DNA from: Serilophus lunatus
Taxonomy: Eukaryota > Chordata > Aves > Passeriformes > Eurylaimidae
DNA length: 64,000 bases
Direction: 5' to 3'
Assembly: GCA_013399895.1 (NCBI GenBank)
Contig: VXBA01001881.1
Span: forward strand, 124,001 to 188,000
Shown here in pieces: positions 39,356-51,537 of this stretch; position 1 is the stretch's first letter; each line of letters starts with the position of its first letter. The position numbers and the translations under genes are program-made. Under the pieces are notes generated by a model that did no database searches, was not told where the DNA came from, and was given only the letters and a program-made list of their open reading frames with translations.

Positions 39356-40416
39356 TGTATTGGGTTTGTGTGGCCAGGTTTTGGTAGCAGGGGGCTGTAG
39401 GGGAGGCTTCTGTGAGAAGCTGCTGGAAGCTTCCCCCATGTCCAGCAGAGCCAGTGCCAGCCAGCTCCAGGCTGGACCCACTGCTGGCCAACGGCCAGTC
39501 AGAAGGGACAGTAACTCCTCTGGGGTAACATAGTTAAGGAGGAAGAAAAAAAAAAGTTATTGGGCAGATGAAGATGGGAGCAGAGTGAGAACATGTCAAC
39601 AACAATGCAGACACCAAGGTTAGTGGAGAAGGAGGGACAGGAGATGCTCCAGGTGCCCGAGCTGAGGTTCCCCTGCAGCCCGTGGTGCAGACCATGTGGA
39701 GCAGCTGTCCCCCTGCAGCCCATGGAGGACCACAGGAGTGCAGAGATCCACCTGCATCCCGTGGAGGAGCCCACGCTGGAGCAGGTGAATGCTGGAGGGA
39801 GGCTGTGACCCGTGGGAGGCCCATGTTGGAGCAGGGTCCTGGCAGGGACCTGTAGCCTGTGGGGAAAGGAGCCCACACTGGAGCAGGGTTTCCTGGTAGG
39901 ACTTGTGGCCTGTGGGGGACCCACGCTGGAGCAGCCTGTGCCTGAAGGACCGCACCCTGTGCAGTGTCTGAAGAACTGCTGCCCATGGGATGGGCTCTCA
40001 AAAGAGCAGTTCGTGAAGGACTGTCTGCTGTGGGAGAGACCCCACAGGAAGCAGGGGACAGGCTCCTCTCCCTGAGCAGTGGCAGAAACAAAAACTAACC
40101 ATAACCCCCATTCCCATCTCCCCGCACTTCTGTGTAGGAAGGAGCCAGAACTTGGAAGGAGTTGGGGTGGAGGGAGAGTGTCTTTAAGATTTGTTTTCAT
40201 CTCATTCTTAAGCTCTGATTCTGTTAGTAATAAACTTATGATCCCTACATTGAGTCTGTTTTGCCCATGACCGTGATCAGTGAGGGATCTCTCATGGTCC
40301 TTACCTCAACTCATGAAATCCTTTGTTATATTTTCTCTCCTCTGCCCATTTGCAGAAGGAAGTGAGAGAGCAGCTTTAGTGGGTAGCTGGCATCCAGCCA
40401 GAGTCAAACCACTACG
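39356..40416 (+). mobile_element. Solo LTR of an endogenous retrovirus (copy 2) in PACRGL intron 1
   Basis: A 1061-bp element homologous to the one at 4837-5811 but on the opposite strand. It starts TGTATTGGGTTTGTGTGGC and ends CAAACCACTACG, flanked by a perfect 5-bp duplication TACTG (39351-39355 and 40417-40421). The terminal CA is changed to CG. It contains a TATA-like ACATAGTTAAGG, a poly(A) signal AATAAA (40229-40234) followed by a GT-rich stretch, and in its middle a degenerate tandem repeat of about 50 bp. No gag, pol or env sequence is present. It lies 0.7 kb downstream of the PACRGL first exon, in the same orientation. Confidence 0.87.
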
Positions 40417-41083
40417 TACTGATAGCACTATTTTGTGATATATGATACTACTGTCAAGAACTTATGTGGTGTTTCTATAGTATAAAAAATTTTGATTTTC
40501 ATTTTTCTAAGAGAAATATGTCTCTTAACTATTGTGATTAGAGCTTAGTGGTAATAAGCTGACACTTAGAAAATCAGGATATTTTCTCTCCGTCTTGTTT
40601 GTCTTTTAGGGCTTTGAATTATTTCTGGTTTTAATGATTTTCATTTTACGAACAGAATAGTTCCCATAAATGTCATGTGAGTTTTTGTGTGTTCTGAAGA
40701 GACTTAATTGTCTAATTGTGAGATGTTAGTTTCTTTAGAAAGACTGTCACTGGAGACAGGCCGCATTCTGGAAGTGGTAAAAAAGAGAAAACAAGATGTA
40801 CAGAGGGTAAACAGATTTGAATCACGAGTTCTGATTAAATCATCAGTCAAGAAGTGTTGATTTAAACTTTCAATTTTAGTTTTGCTTTCTATTTTAACTT
40901 ACTTGATAATCACTAATATATATTGTTTCTCGACATTCAATAAAATTTAGGTGCTAGATTTAATTCTTTCGCCAAGTCAAAAAGACATAGCATATCTACA
41001 CAAGTGCTGGGGCCTTATCACTTCTTAACTGTAGCAGAAACATTCTTAAAGATTTCATAATTTAGATAAGAACTGAGGAATGA

Positions 41084-41781
41084 GGTACTGGAAAGCAATG
41101 CTACAGAAAAGGACCTGGGAGTCCTGGTCAGTGGCAAGTTGAACATGAGTCAGCGGTGCCCTGGCTGCCAGGAGGGCCAACCATGTCCTGGGGGGCATCA
41201 GGCAAAGCATCACCAGGTGGTCAAGGGAGGGGATGGTCCCACTCTTCTCTGCACTGGGGCAGCCTGGAATATTGTGGCTGTTTTGGGCGGCACAATCTAA
41301 GAAAGATACTAAGCTGCTAGAGAGAACTCAAAGGAGGGTGACAAAGATGGTGAAAGCCCTTGAAGGGAAGCTATATGAGGAGTGGCTGAGGGCACTCGGT
41401 CTGTTCAGCTGGAGAAGAGGAGACTGAGGGGACACCTCATTGCAGTTACAACTTCCTTGTGAGGGGATGAAGAGGGACAGGCCCTGATCTCTTCTCTGTG
41501 GTCACCAGTGATAGAACCCAAGGGAATGGCCTGAAGTTGTGTGAGGGGAGGTTTAGGTTGGATGTTAGAAAAAGGTTCTTTACCCAGGGGATGGTTGGGA
41601 ACTGAAGCAGGCTCCTCTGGGATGTGGTCACAGCCCCAAGCCTGACAGAGTTCAAGAAGTGTTTGGATGATGCTTTCAGGCATATGGTGCAACTCTTGGG
41701 GATGGTCCTGTGCAGAGCTAAATGTTGAATTTGAGGATCTTTGTGAGCCCAAAGCAACTCGACATATTCTGTGATTCTGTG
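41084..41781 (+). mobile_element. CR1 LINE fragment in PACRGL intron 1
   Basis: Roughly 700 bp with CR1 hallmarks: AAAGGACCTGGGAGTCCTGG, GCCAACCATGTCCTGG, AGACTGAGGGGACACCTCAT and two ATTCTGTG octamers at the end (41766-41781). It is highly similar to part of the copy at 57.7-58.6 kb, so both belong to one subfamily. Reading frames are broken. Confidence 0.93.
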
Positions 41782-42953
41782 GCAAAAGTACCTGACTGGA
41801 AGTCCTGTTTGAAATAAAAAAATAGAATACCCAAACCAAACAAGGACTGCATGTGCAAGAGCCTGGCAGAGGTTAGAGCAGGTAGTTTATAGAGCTGAGG
41901 GTGAGGGAGTAGCATGGCAAAAAAAATCTGCCTTTCTAGTTCATCCAGATCTCAATATTTCGAATTGAATCATGTTTTTTGCCAAAGCAGGTGTCTTCAG
42001 CTTGCAAAAGGTGATAACTGAATGCCAAGCACTTTACTCATCCTTGAGGCAATTATTTGTTTCTGTGTTTTATTTAACTGGCTCCCGATTGCTTTCGCTT
42101 CTATATTCATTTCTTGTTCACTAAAGGAATGTAATTTCTTATTTACTAAATTGGTTTTTTTCCATCCAGAATACACCACAGCATAAATTGGTGAACATTA
42201 ATAATATTCAAAACTACCATTTTCCCTCTTTATAATTTCTTTAATATTTGAAGACTTGCTATTTCCCTGCAATAATTTATATTATTCATGACACTGTCAG
42301 ACCTGGTATTTTAATTAAGCAGAGAGGACTGTTATTTTTGTTAGGGACACTTCAACCCAATTACATACATATGTAGTGACACATATAGCGGATGCATTGG
42401 TTTAGAAGATAAGTGTACCTAAATCAGTATTTAAGGATGTATACAGAAAGTTATTTTTGCACTCTTTTAAAAAAAAGATATTTTCATGCATCTTACTGGA
42501 TTTGGAATTAATTTCCTTTGTTCTTTCTTTGCTGCCTTACAATTCTGTTCTCATTTCTTGTTGATTCTGCTTTGAGTTTCGAGTCCTGAATGTACTTTAT
42601 CTTCTTTTCATTCCTTCATCCTGGCCATTCCTCAAATTGTTGCTTTCTTGTGATGTAACTGTATTGAACCATCCTGTTTCACTCTGAGCTCTTCTGCTGA
42701 ATTCCTTAATGCTGCTTGGATTGCTGTAGGCTGCCCTGAAGGCAGACTGTAGCTAATTCACTTTTGCTGAAGATCTCAAAGAACAAAAGAAAAATTATCC
42801 CATGCAGTGTTTTTTGCAGCTTTTGTTTCCTAGCACACTTATTCAGATTTTCTTGATGGTTTATTCATGTAAGTTTTTGGGTCTGGGGATTCAAACCTTG
42901 ATAGGCTGTCATAGAGGAATGAAAATTATGTTTAAAATGTTTTTCTGTTCTAG

Positions 42954-43110
42954 GAATAATGTTCTAAGAATGTCATCAGGCATCCACATAAAACCAAAGG
43001 CTGCAGCAGAGAAAAGCAAGACATCTTCTCCTTTGTCATGTTCTCTAGAACCTGCAGTTAAGCCACAGCCAAAGCCTAGTGACAAGCTGAATCCTAAAAC
43101 TATTGATCCG
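42954..43110 (+). CDS. PACRGL: PACRGL first coding exon (start codon at 42970)
   Basis: Exon between CTGTTCTAG and the donor GTATGT (43111). The coding part runs from ATG 42970 for 47 codons in phase 0: MSSGIHIKPKAAAEKSKTSS and on to KPSDKLNPKTIDP. The last segment (PSDKLNPKTI) matches the conserved part of PACRGL. The upstream half is serine/lysine-rich and not conserved, as in mammals, where the N-terminus is longer. The five codons before the ATG in this exon are open, but the frame meets a stop in exon 1, so ATG 42970 is preferred. An extra alternative 5' exon with an earlier start cannot be excluded. Confidence 0.9.
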
Positions 43111-44633
43111 GTATGTATAGGTGATAGGGGTTTTGTTTCTATAAAACTCATCTCTGTTTGGAAGAAATTTCCTTACTTTATGAAATGGCATGCAGGACAT
43201 GCTGCTTCTGGTCCTGTTTTTTAAATTGAAGTTAAACTTCTGTCATTAAGCATACATTCCCTACCTTCAAAGCCAAATGCCTTAGGCACAACGTTGTTTA
43301 TTGTATTTTTAAAAAGTGGGTTTTGGTACAGAAACTTAGTGGCTTGGAAGGTAACTGTTATTTTCTATGTACTATTGCCCTAAAAAGAGATTTAGTGTTT
43401 TGAGTTAAAAATGGTTGGGTTTGGGTTTTTTTTTTGTTTACTTCTAAACTTTGGCATCAGCTGCTTTAGAGGAAATTTCAGTTATGTAATGAAACCAAGA
43501 GTCAGGCAGCATCTTGAAGATCATCAAAACATCATCACATCTAGCAAATTAATTGCTGGTGAGCATGACTTGAAACTCACAATTACTGTGAATATGTAAT
43601 ACTTTAAGAAAAATTCTTGTGAGAAGAATAATGAAAAGAGTTGTTTATTTCATGGAAGTTGTGTGCTGGGAGAACTAGCATTGAATACATGAATAATAGC
43701 TCATCACTGGGCCATGTAATTTGGCAATTAGTAATGTCACAGGCTTTTTGGAAAGTGAATTAAATGTAGGAGTACTTTGATGAGGTAGTAGATTGCAATA
43801 AACAGAGGCTGAATACTGTAGTGTGGGCACCTTTTTTACTTTAAATCTTCTTGCAAGTAGCACAGTGACTTAAACCATGAAGTCATCAAATCATGCACGC
43901 ATTTTTAGTGATCTTAAAGCAGGTTGAAACACACAAAAACAACTATTAAGATTTCATATTTCCATTTAAATGCTTTATGATGGAGTGTTTAATCTGGGAA
44001 GCATCATTAAATGATCATGCTAATAAATAATATAATAGTTAATATGCATAAGAAGTATGTATATGGTTACAACCAAATTTGTGCAGCTTTTTCACCATGA
44101 AGCTCCTAGTTTCCTTCTCCAGTGAGTCCTTTCTAGATTCTCACCCAGTATGAACCTCCCTCTGCATTTCCAGTGCCGTCATTCCCTCTTGCCCAAAGTT
44201 TGGTATTTCTCCCACATTTTGCCACAATGTACTTTTGTCTATACTCAGATCAAGATGGAATTGCAGAAAAACTGCCTGGTACCAGTATAACTACAAGAGC
44301 ATCAGGAAAGTGAGAGCTCCTTAATCTGTCAAGGAGGGAACGTGTAAGACTTTAGTGTTAAGATTTGTAAGAGAAAATAGAAAAAGAAGGTAATTCCATT
44401 GAGAGAATGCTGATTCTATATTATTTATTCATTTTAATAACTCCCTAGCCAGTATTCTGATAAATGTATCAAATATATTTACCCCCATACCTGCAGTTCG
44501 GGTTTTTCTGATTTGTTTATGGAATCATAAGACTAAGTTCCTTTTTTTTTGTAAACTGCAGTTTTAGCATGTTCACAATAGTTATAAAACATTACTTTTA
44601 TGAATAAATAATGACTTTTTTTTTTCCTCACAG

Positions 44634-44701
44634 TTTAGTGCTTATTCTCAATCATCATCTGCATTTGCTTCTACATATGCTAAAGGTGGCATTCCATGCA
44701 G
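44634..44701 (+). CDS. PACRGL: PACRGL coding exon 2
   Basis: A 68-bp exon after TTTCCTCACAG and before GTGTGT (44702). It reads FSAYSQSSSAFASTYAKG then GIPC in phase 0 and leaves AG for an arginine codon finished in the next exon. The motif YAKGGIPCR is the start of the PACRG-like domain (PACRG family, ParcG) and matches human IYSKGGIPCR closely. Confidence 0.92.
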
Positions 44702-44746
44702 GTGTGTAGTGTTTGTCTGTAATTTTACTAAATATGTTATGAAATA

Positions 44747-45070
44747 CACAGAATTACACAGAATTAGCAAAGTTGGAAAAAACAATAGAGATCATCAAGT
44801 CCAACCTATTACCTAACTTATCAACCTACCCAACACCATGCCATCATCTAAACCATGTCACTAAGTATGCCATCCAACCTTTCCTTAAACACATCCAGGG
44901 GTGGTGACTCCATCACCTCCCTGCGAAGTCCATTCCAATGAAAAAGTTTCTACTGATATCCAACCTAAACCTCCCCTGACACAGCCTAAGACTGTGTCCT
45001 CTGGTCCTGTCACTGGGGGCCTGAGAGAAGAGAGTGACCCCTGCTTGGCTACAACCTCCCTTAGGGTTTG
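44747..45070 (-). mobile_element. CR1 LINE 3' fragment, inverted, in a PACRGL intron
   Basis: On the minus strand it has the CR1 3' end: AGGTTGGACTTGATGATCTC and ATTCTGTG octamers at the left edge (plus-strand CACAGAAT at 44747). The plus strand also shows CAACCTAAACCTCCCCTG, the complement of the CR1 GGGGAGGTTTAGGTTG motif. Confidence 0.92.
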
Positions 45071-45890
45071 ATCTTTTAGTTAGGTTGTTTGATTCCATTA
45101 ATTTATGGAAAGATTTTGAATGCTTTACTCTTCAGAGCAGAAAGCAATTTCCCACGCCATTGAAATTGTCATCTTTTGATTTGCTTTTGATGCTGTATTA
45201 ATATAAAGCTCCATTTTTAAAGAATAGTTAAGTTTGTGCAGACTTGGTTTGCTAAACGTTTTTCACAAATGAAGTTGATTTTTCCAGGTGATTTTGTTTA
45301 TTTCTCCCTACTAACAAGATAATAAAATCCATGCCCTTTTAGTAAGTAGACATCTTGCATCCTTCTTCACCTGAAGTAAGTAGTATGGCAACATTTTATT
45401 GATATTGCAGTTCTGTAGTTTTCAGCAATATCAAATATTAACAAAACTACTTGTAAGTAATGGTTTATAGTATTTTCAGTTATTTTTATCTGTTATAGAT
45501 TTGCCTAGACAATAAACATTAGTTTTGTCTCGTGGATGCAGAATTACTTTATGAATATTTAAGTAGTCATTAATACAATGTACACATACTTATTTGTATA
45601 AAATATTAATTCATAGCCTTTAACTGTCTCTTAGGAGTAAATAATAAATTCCAATACAATTTTCTTTCAGTTTCAACTGATTTCCCTTACCAGTTGTTAT
45701 TTGAAGAAAATGTTTCTTGATATTTACCAAAATAAGTAACTTTGCAAAAGGAGCTTCTTTTCTGTTGGCATGAGTGGCATCTATAATTTTTGTTTTCTGA
45801 TTTCTATGTGATTAGGAACAGAATTTTGGAAATTGTCGTGTTTTGGGAAATTATTCTAATTGCGCTGTTAAATACCATTATACATATACG

Positions 45891-45955
45891 TAGGTTGGAC
45901 TCCATGATCTCAGACCTCTTTTCCAAACCTCATTGGTTCTGTGTTTCTATGATTT
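45891..45955 (+). mobile_element. Short CR1 3' tail in a PACRGL intron
   Basis: About 65 bp starting TAGGTTGGACTCCATGATCT and ending in octamer-like TTCTGTGTTTCTATGA. A heavily 5'-truncated copy. Confidence 0.85.
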
Positions 45956-46095
45956 CACTAAGGAGAGCAGTATGGATTGAGATTGGGTATATAACATAGT
46001 AACAACAAACTGGTGATACATTTAAAGCAAAGGGTGGTAGTAATAAATTGTGTATTTTTATATGTTAATTTGTTAAAATTTGGTTGTTTATATAG

Positions 46096-46186
46096 GTTAG
46101 TGCATGGATCAGTAAAGCACAAACTGCAATGGGAATGCCTTCCTGAAACTGTTCCCTTTGATCCTCTCCTTGTAACATTGGCAGAG
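46096..46186 (+). CDS. PACRGL: PACRGL coding exon 3
   Basis: A 91-bp exon after TTTATATAG and before GTAAAC (46187). One base completes arginine; 30 codons follow: LVHGSVKHKLQWECLPE, then TVPFDPLLVTLAE. The segment is a hallmark of the family: VHGSVKHKLQW and FDPLLVTLAEGLRE (the end is in the next exon). This part of PACRG folds as alpha-helical, armadillo-like repeats. Confidence 0.94.
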
Positions 46187-47332
46187 GTAAACTCACTTTC
46201 TTGCATCATTAAGCATACAACCATTTCCTAATTGCAAATGTCATTTATTAACAACCTAGGCTAGCTAATTTAGGCTTACCTACTGGGGAAAGACAAAAAC
46301 CCCCACATCTGTGAAGATCTTGTGTGAATGAAAATGGTCAAGAACATTGCTATTGGTAGTTCTTTAATTAGAGCATTGTGGGAGAGCTAGGTAGGGCTGT
46401 TTGAACTTCAAGATACTGGCCAAATGCAAGACTGCATCTCAAATTCCCAACTGTTCAATGAAATACTTCAATCCATTTATGGTATTGCAGGTTCTTTTGT
46501 GAACTAAATTAATTTGATTATTTTTGTATATAAAGCCTACCTATTGAAGTAAGAATGCTCTCCTTAATAGATTGAACTAGTACAGTGAAAATAGGAACCT
46601 GTAAATAGGTGGAAGAGAAATACTATACGTTATGTTGAGGCTTCTGTTTTCTCAGAGACATTTATCACCAAATGTATTTCAAATGTCAAAATAAATGCTG
46701 AATCCAGTGTTGCAGATAGAAGTGCATATCCTGAGGTGGCTTATTCTCTTTTTTTTTCTTTTTTATTTAAGATTAAACAAAACTCAATTCCTAAAGTGAC
46801 ATAAAACCCCCATTATGGAAAGAAGAACGGCTTCAGCTGTTGGCCTTTAAATCTTTTGAGTTCTGCCAGTCAGGCCTTCACTACAAGTGCATCTTTGTAC
46901 CATCTACAAGTTTTTAGTGTTGCAGGGAGAGATGTTTGATGGGGGGCATCTTTCCTACCATAGTTCACTTTTTAAATTCAGGGTGCAAAATCAAATACAA
47001 ATGTGTACAAATACAGCCTGTTCTTGTTCCTGATCTTGTTGAAAAAATACCTTGAGTAGTTAGATTAAAGGTAGTGAAGTACACATACTGATTGAATGGG
47101 CGGTATTCATAATGTGAACTTTAATATTCAATGTTCCTAAAGAAAAAAGAATTAGAAAACTCTGTGAGCAGAGTTGTACTCAGTGGCTCCACATGGTGGA
47201 GTTAGTGTACTTTATGTTTCGAACTCATCTGAAAAAATCTAAACATTATCTTGCTGCTATGTGGAAATTTTAAATGTGCTTTTGTTTAAAAGAAGGTGCA
47301 TTATTAAGAAACACTTTTTATATTTGCCACAG

Positions 47333-47467
47333 GGACTAAGAGAGACAAGACATCCCTATACATTTGTTTCAAAGGAGGGTTTTAAACAATTACTTCTTGT
47401 TGAAGGTGCCACTGAAAAAGTAATTCCCTTGTTGCCTCGTCTAGTTCCAGTCTTAAAGGCTACACTG
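47333..47467 (+). CDS. PACRGL: PACRGL coding exon 4
   Basis: A 135-bp exon in phase 0 between TTTGCCACAG and GTATGT (47468), 45 codons. It reads GLRETRHPYTFVSKEGFK, then QLLLVEGATEKVIPLLPRL and VPVLKATL. RETRHPYTFVSKEG and IPLLPRLVPVLKA are highly conserved in PACRGL and PACRG and form helices of the repeat fold. Confidence 0.95.
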
Positions 47468-49111
47468 GTATGTCTTAGTCTTCATGCAAAGATTTTAATA
47501 GGTTTGATTTGTTTGTTGTTTTGTTTTTTTTGCTTGTGGGGACTACATGGAAAATATTAATGTGATAAATCTATTGCATGGGCTTTTTGTTTGGGAATGG
47601 TTTCTCTTTTTAACCCTGCCTTAGTTTATCATTTAAATATGTCTTTAACTGTAAATTCAGGTGGGCAACTCTTGTAGGAAGTATGGATAAACTCCTTATA
47701 TGGGTAAATTTTGTGGAAGTGTTCTATTAAGGGTATGAATATAAGCAGAAATAAATATATGTATTTGTGGTGTTTTTACATATCCACATGATAAAAATAA
47801 AAATGAGGTGAAGTAAAATGGAGATGCAGGAATTAATACTTGTCTTTTACATCTAATAATACAAAATATGCTACAAAGGTAAAACAGAATATGTCAATGA
47901 GGAAGAGGGAAGAATACATTTAAAATGTTAGAGGGCGTATTCTTAATTTTTAAAATCTTTTTAACTTTTCTACTCCTTCAGAAAACAAAGTGAGATATTG
48001 GTTTCAAGGGTTGTCTCATTTGGATCTTTTCCATATTTTTCTGAGCCCTTTTCTGGTTCAGCAAGTAGATGTCCTTTGATCTAGCTGTGTTTCAATTCTA
48101 ATGTTATAGAGATCACTGAAAGTTTGAAAATTCTTTTTGAGCTCAGATCAGAGGTGTAACAGAAGTTCAGAATTGTGTGTTATCACTATCTTCAGTTTAG
48201 TTTGAAGACAAAATTAGAAAAAATATTCTTGTCTGTTCAATTATTGTTACTTATCTGATATTTTTTATTGCTGCACTGTTTTTGTATAAAGTCTTGTTAA
48301 ACTTTCTACTACACAAGTAGTCAATCATTTCTAGTTACAAAGAAAATATTCAGGTCTCAAATGCTGGAGTGAAAAAATAATTGTTCAAGTAAACTTAAAA
48401 TTTAGCACGAGAACAAAATAAATTGTTATGTGTCTATTTCTCTGCTAAAGGAAAAGCAAGATAACTAAACCATTATAGAACTCAGGTATAGAAGAACCTT
48501 CCCATTGGAAAAATAACGATGCCAAAGAACCCTAGTAGATAAGAGTCTGATAATTGCTGGCAGGCAGGTGACAAAGGTGTAGTTGACAGGGAACTAAATT
48601 ATTTGAGGCAGAAAGTCATTTGCTCTGATGTTTCTCCAAAAAAGGAAGTTATTGTCATGAATTACATAGAAATTCACCCTGAGTTCATTATATTTGTAAC
48701 CATAATGGTGTCTCCCAATTTCAACATATCTGCATTTAAAGGGTTAGTTCTAATACGCTGTGAAATACTGAAATTTTTGGTGTAGGAAGCTGTTTTGCAT
48801 GCTAAATTTTTTATTTCATCAATAGTAAATTATTAGTTTCCTTGTCTCGGAAGAAATACAAGAGTTTTGCTGACTTTTTGTGGATACTTTTGTTTTCTAC
48901 TTTAAAAATATACTTTTTTTTAAAATGTGGTCTCTAGAGACTAATATTCAGTCATGTTTTACTTACATTTCTAAACTTGTAACATTATGCCAATTACTTT
49001 TATTGTTTAAAACTACTACATACGGTCATAAAGTAGAGATTGCAGTTTAGAAAAACCTGTGTATTTGTCTGAATACTACTGAGAGGTTTTTTTTTTCTTT
49101 CCTCTCTGAAG

Positions 49112-49219
49112 GCTCATGAGGATGATGAAGTATTTGGAAGGGGATTGGATGCTTTAGTTCAACTGAGTGCTGTTGTTGGCCCATGTCTTAATGATCATCT
49201 TAAGCATCTACTGACAAAT
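49112..49219 (+). CDS. PACRGL: PACRGL coding exon 5
   Basis: A 108-bp exon in phase 0 between CTCTCTGAAG and GTAAGT (49220), 36 codons: AHEDDEVFGRGLDALVQL, then SAVVGPCLNDHLKHLLTN. It corresponds to human HSDDEVFERGLNALVQLS and onward, a complete helical repeat. Confidence 0.95.
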
Positions 49220-50009
49220 GTAAGTTTTTAATGCTGTAGTAAAAAATAATTTTTATTTTCATGGTACTTCTGTTGAGATGTTTACTCCACTGCACAGATG
49301 CAGTGGAGGACTCAGCAGTTCCATGAAAAGCACTATTTCATATATTCCTCTGTGTGAGTTCCTTCATTCTTTAGCAATATGGTGACTTACAAAGTTCTAG
49401 CAAGGTCCAAAAACTGTTGTTAACATAAACTGGAAAGTAACAGAAAGAGAAGTTTTCATTAAATAAATTTAGAATGGGATTATGAGAAGTATTTTTATAC
49501 TGAGACTTTTGGAGAGCATCCTTCCTCTGTCAGACAGGCTTTTCATGGTATTGTTTAGCCTATAAGCAAAGTGCACTTTTACAGCAAAATAAAAGGACCT
49601 TTTTTGACATCCAATGCAGAAAAGAGAAATTGCAACAAGTTTTTCTAAAGTATTTCCACTATAATAAATCTCTTTCAATGCATTTCAAAAATGTGTTAAC
49701 TTTTTAGGTGGATAGCACTTTTAAGAATGACTATTCTTTTAGGGTTGGTACTTCTTTTGAATTCCTTTGATAAAGAAAAAAATTAAATATTTTTGTTGGT
49801 TAACAGATCCAATTTAACCTGATATTCCTTCTGCCTTGACTGAGTTTCATACTTTGACTGCAGTTAGAAGTTATAAAGTAATGTTGCTTTTTGTCCCTAA
49901 TTTTCCAAAGAGAAGATGAAATAAATTAACAAAATAGAATTCTTATGGCCTCTCTGCATATATTGTACTATACTGTGCAACAAACCTTTTTATTTTACTT
50001 TTCCAATAG

Positions 50010-50090
50010 CTTTCAAGGAGATTAATGGAGAAGAAATTTAGAGAAAAAGTTACCGTTACCTTACAAAAGTTGGAGCAATATGGTGGGAAG
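50010..50090 (+). CDS. PACRGL: PACRGL coding exon 6
   Basis: An 81-bp exon in phase 0 between TTCCAATAG and GTGAGT (50091), 27 codons: LSRRLMEKKFREKVTVTL, then QKLEQYGGK. It matches the human segment SKRLMDKKFKE to LQKLEQHGG and is the penultimate exon of the family. Confidence 0.95.
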
Positions 50091-51480
50091 GTGAGTTGAT
50101 CAGATGATTATTCTGTAATCTGCTCATTTGATTGCAATTTTGTCAAAACAACTTTCATCTCTGGCTTTCTTGCCATGTTTTTGCTTTGTGTATCTGGGAT
50201 GCATGCTTCACATTCCATTTTCTGAGACTAAATGTGTTTCTCAACAAGGTTTACTCTTGCTAAAATTACTTTTTTCTGTTATTGACGATGCCTACCCATT
50301 CCCACTAATAGCTTGGGTTTGGGTTATTGACTGAGGACTTCTGACATTCACATTCCAACTCACCCTGGTTAATTTAGAGGTTAGATCTGCAATTGCTATA
50401 AATCAAAAAATATGCTTTCAGTACTAGGTGGCAGATGTTTCTTCTGATGAACATTCTGTTGCCATTTTATGTTGTATTGTACATTGTGCAGAAAGGAGGA
50501 AAGAATAAAAAGTGAGGAATATTGGCTTGGATATTCATCTAGAAGAGAAAATACTTGTTTTCTTGACACTATGAACACTTATATGTATTAATATATATTA
50601 AATGATCATTCATGAAGAATAGGAATAACCTGAAGAGTAGTGACCAAAAATACAGGTTTCCCAGTTCTGAGCTTGTGTGTCTTAATCAGTAAATATCTAA
50701 ATGATCAATAGACATAATTTCATTTTTTTGTGTGTGTGCTCATATTCATTTAAGGGCAGAAGCAGTGTTCATATTCCATACTTGAAAAATATTATGAGAA
50801 ATGAAAATGAGAATTTTTTGTTTATATGAAGTGAGACAAGAACAGAAAAATTATGTCTCATCTTGATGTTTTTAAAATTTAGTTCTAGATATTGTAACTA
50901 ATCCAGTGAGTCATTAACCTCTAATTCTTCTGTCATTCCTCTGATTTCTTGTTGTCTTAACCCATTTTGTGAGTAGGTCTTTCTGTGTGCCTTTTAAAAA
51001 TACTGTAATAAGATAAAACAACCCTGGAAACAAACTCCTAAATTGTGATTACATGCAATATTACATAATCCAACTGATTAATTTATGAAACTTCTATTCT
51101 AAAGTATTTGTAAAATATATGATTCTTACTTTGATTGGAAGTCCCTTCCAGAATACAACTCCTCTATTTAAAAATCGTTATTGTTTCATGTCTATATTTA
51201 TGCTCAGTTTTAGGTATGAGTTTACATGCCCCTTTTCTTGGATGTTTACTATCCAATATTAGTTACACAATGGTCTGTTTTCTCAGTTTATTATTTTTGG
51301 CCCTTTTAACCGTAATTTTCTCAGCAAACATTAACTTTTTAGTTTTCTACTGTTTGATATTAGCAAAGATAACTAAGTAAATGTTGTGAATCCGGCTATT
51401 TATAGATACTATATTTATACTGCTATATGTAGTACTAGTGCTCCTTATTTTGTTTAAATTTGTTTTGTTTTCTTCAAAAG

Positions 51481-51537
51481 GCAACTGTGGCTATCATCAA
51501 ATCTAAAATTCCAACCTACTGTTCTATCTCCTCTTGA
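51481..51537 (+). CDS. PACRGL: PACRGL terminal coding exon and stop
   Basis: Starts after a T-rich tract ending TCTTCAAAAG and reads 18 codons to TGA (51535-51537): ATVAIIKSKIPTYCSISS. The core IIKSKIPTYCSI is the conserved C-terminus. The human protein as I recall ends CSICC, so two terminal cysteines are serines here. Confidence 0.94.
   Translation, partial: ATVAIIKSKIPTYCSISS

Noticed and set aside
39499..40200. A 233-codon minus-strand frame and its overlaps
   Set aside because: It lies wholly inside the solo LTR, and its periodic look comes from the roughly 50-bp tandem repeat, not from a protein.
41405..41839. A 144-codon minus-strand frame
   Set aside because: Antisense of the CR1 3' part, which is non-coding.
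42802..43224. A 140-codon frame covering the first PACRGL coding exon
   Set aside because: Only the part between the splice sites at 42954 and 43110 is exon; the flanks are intron read-through.
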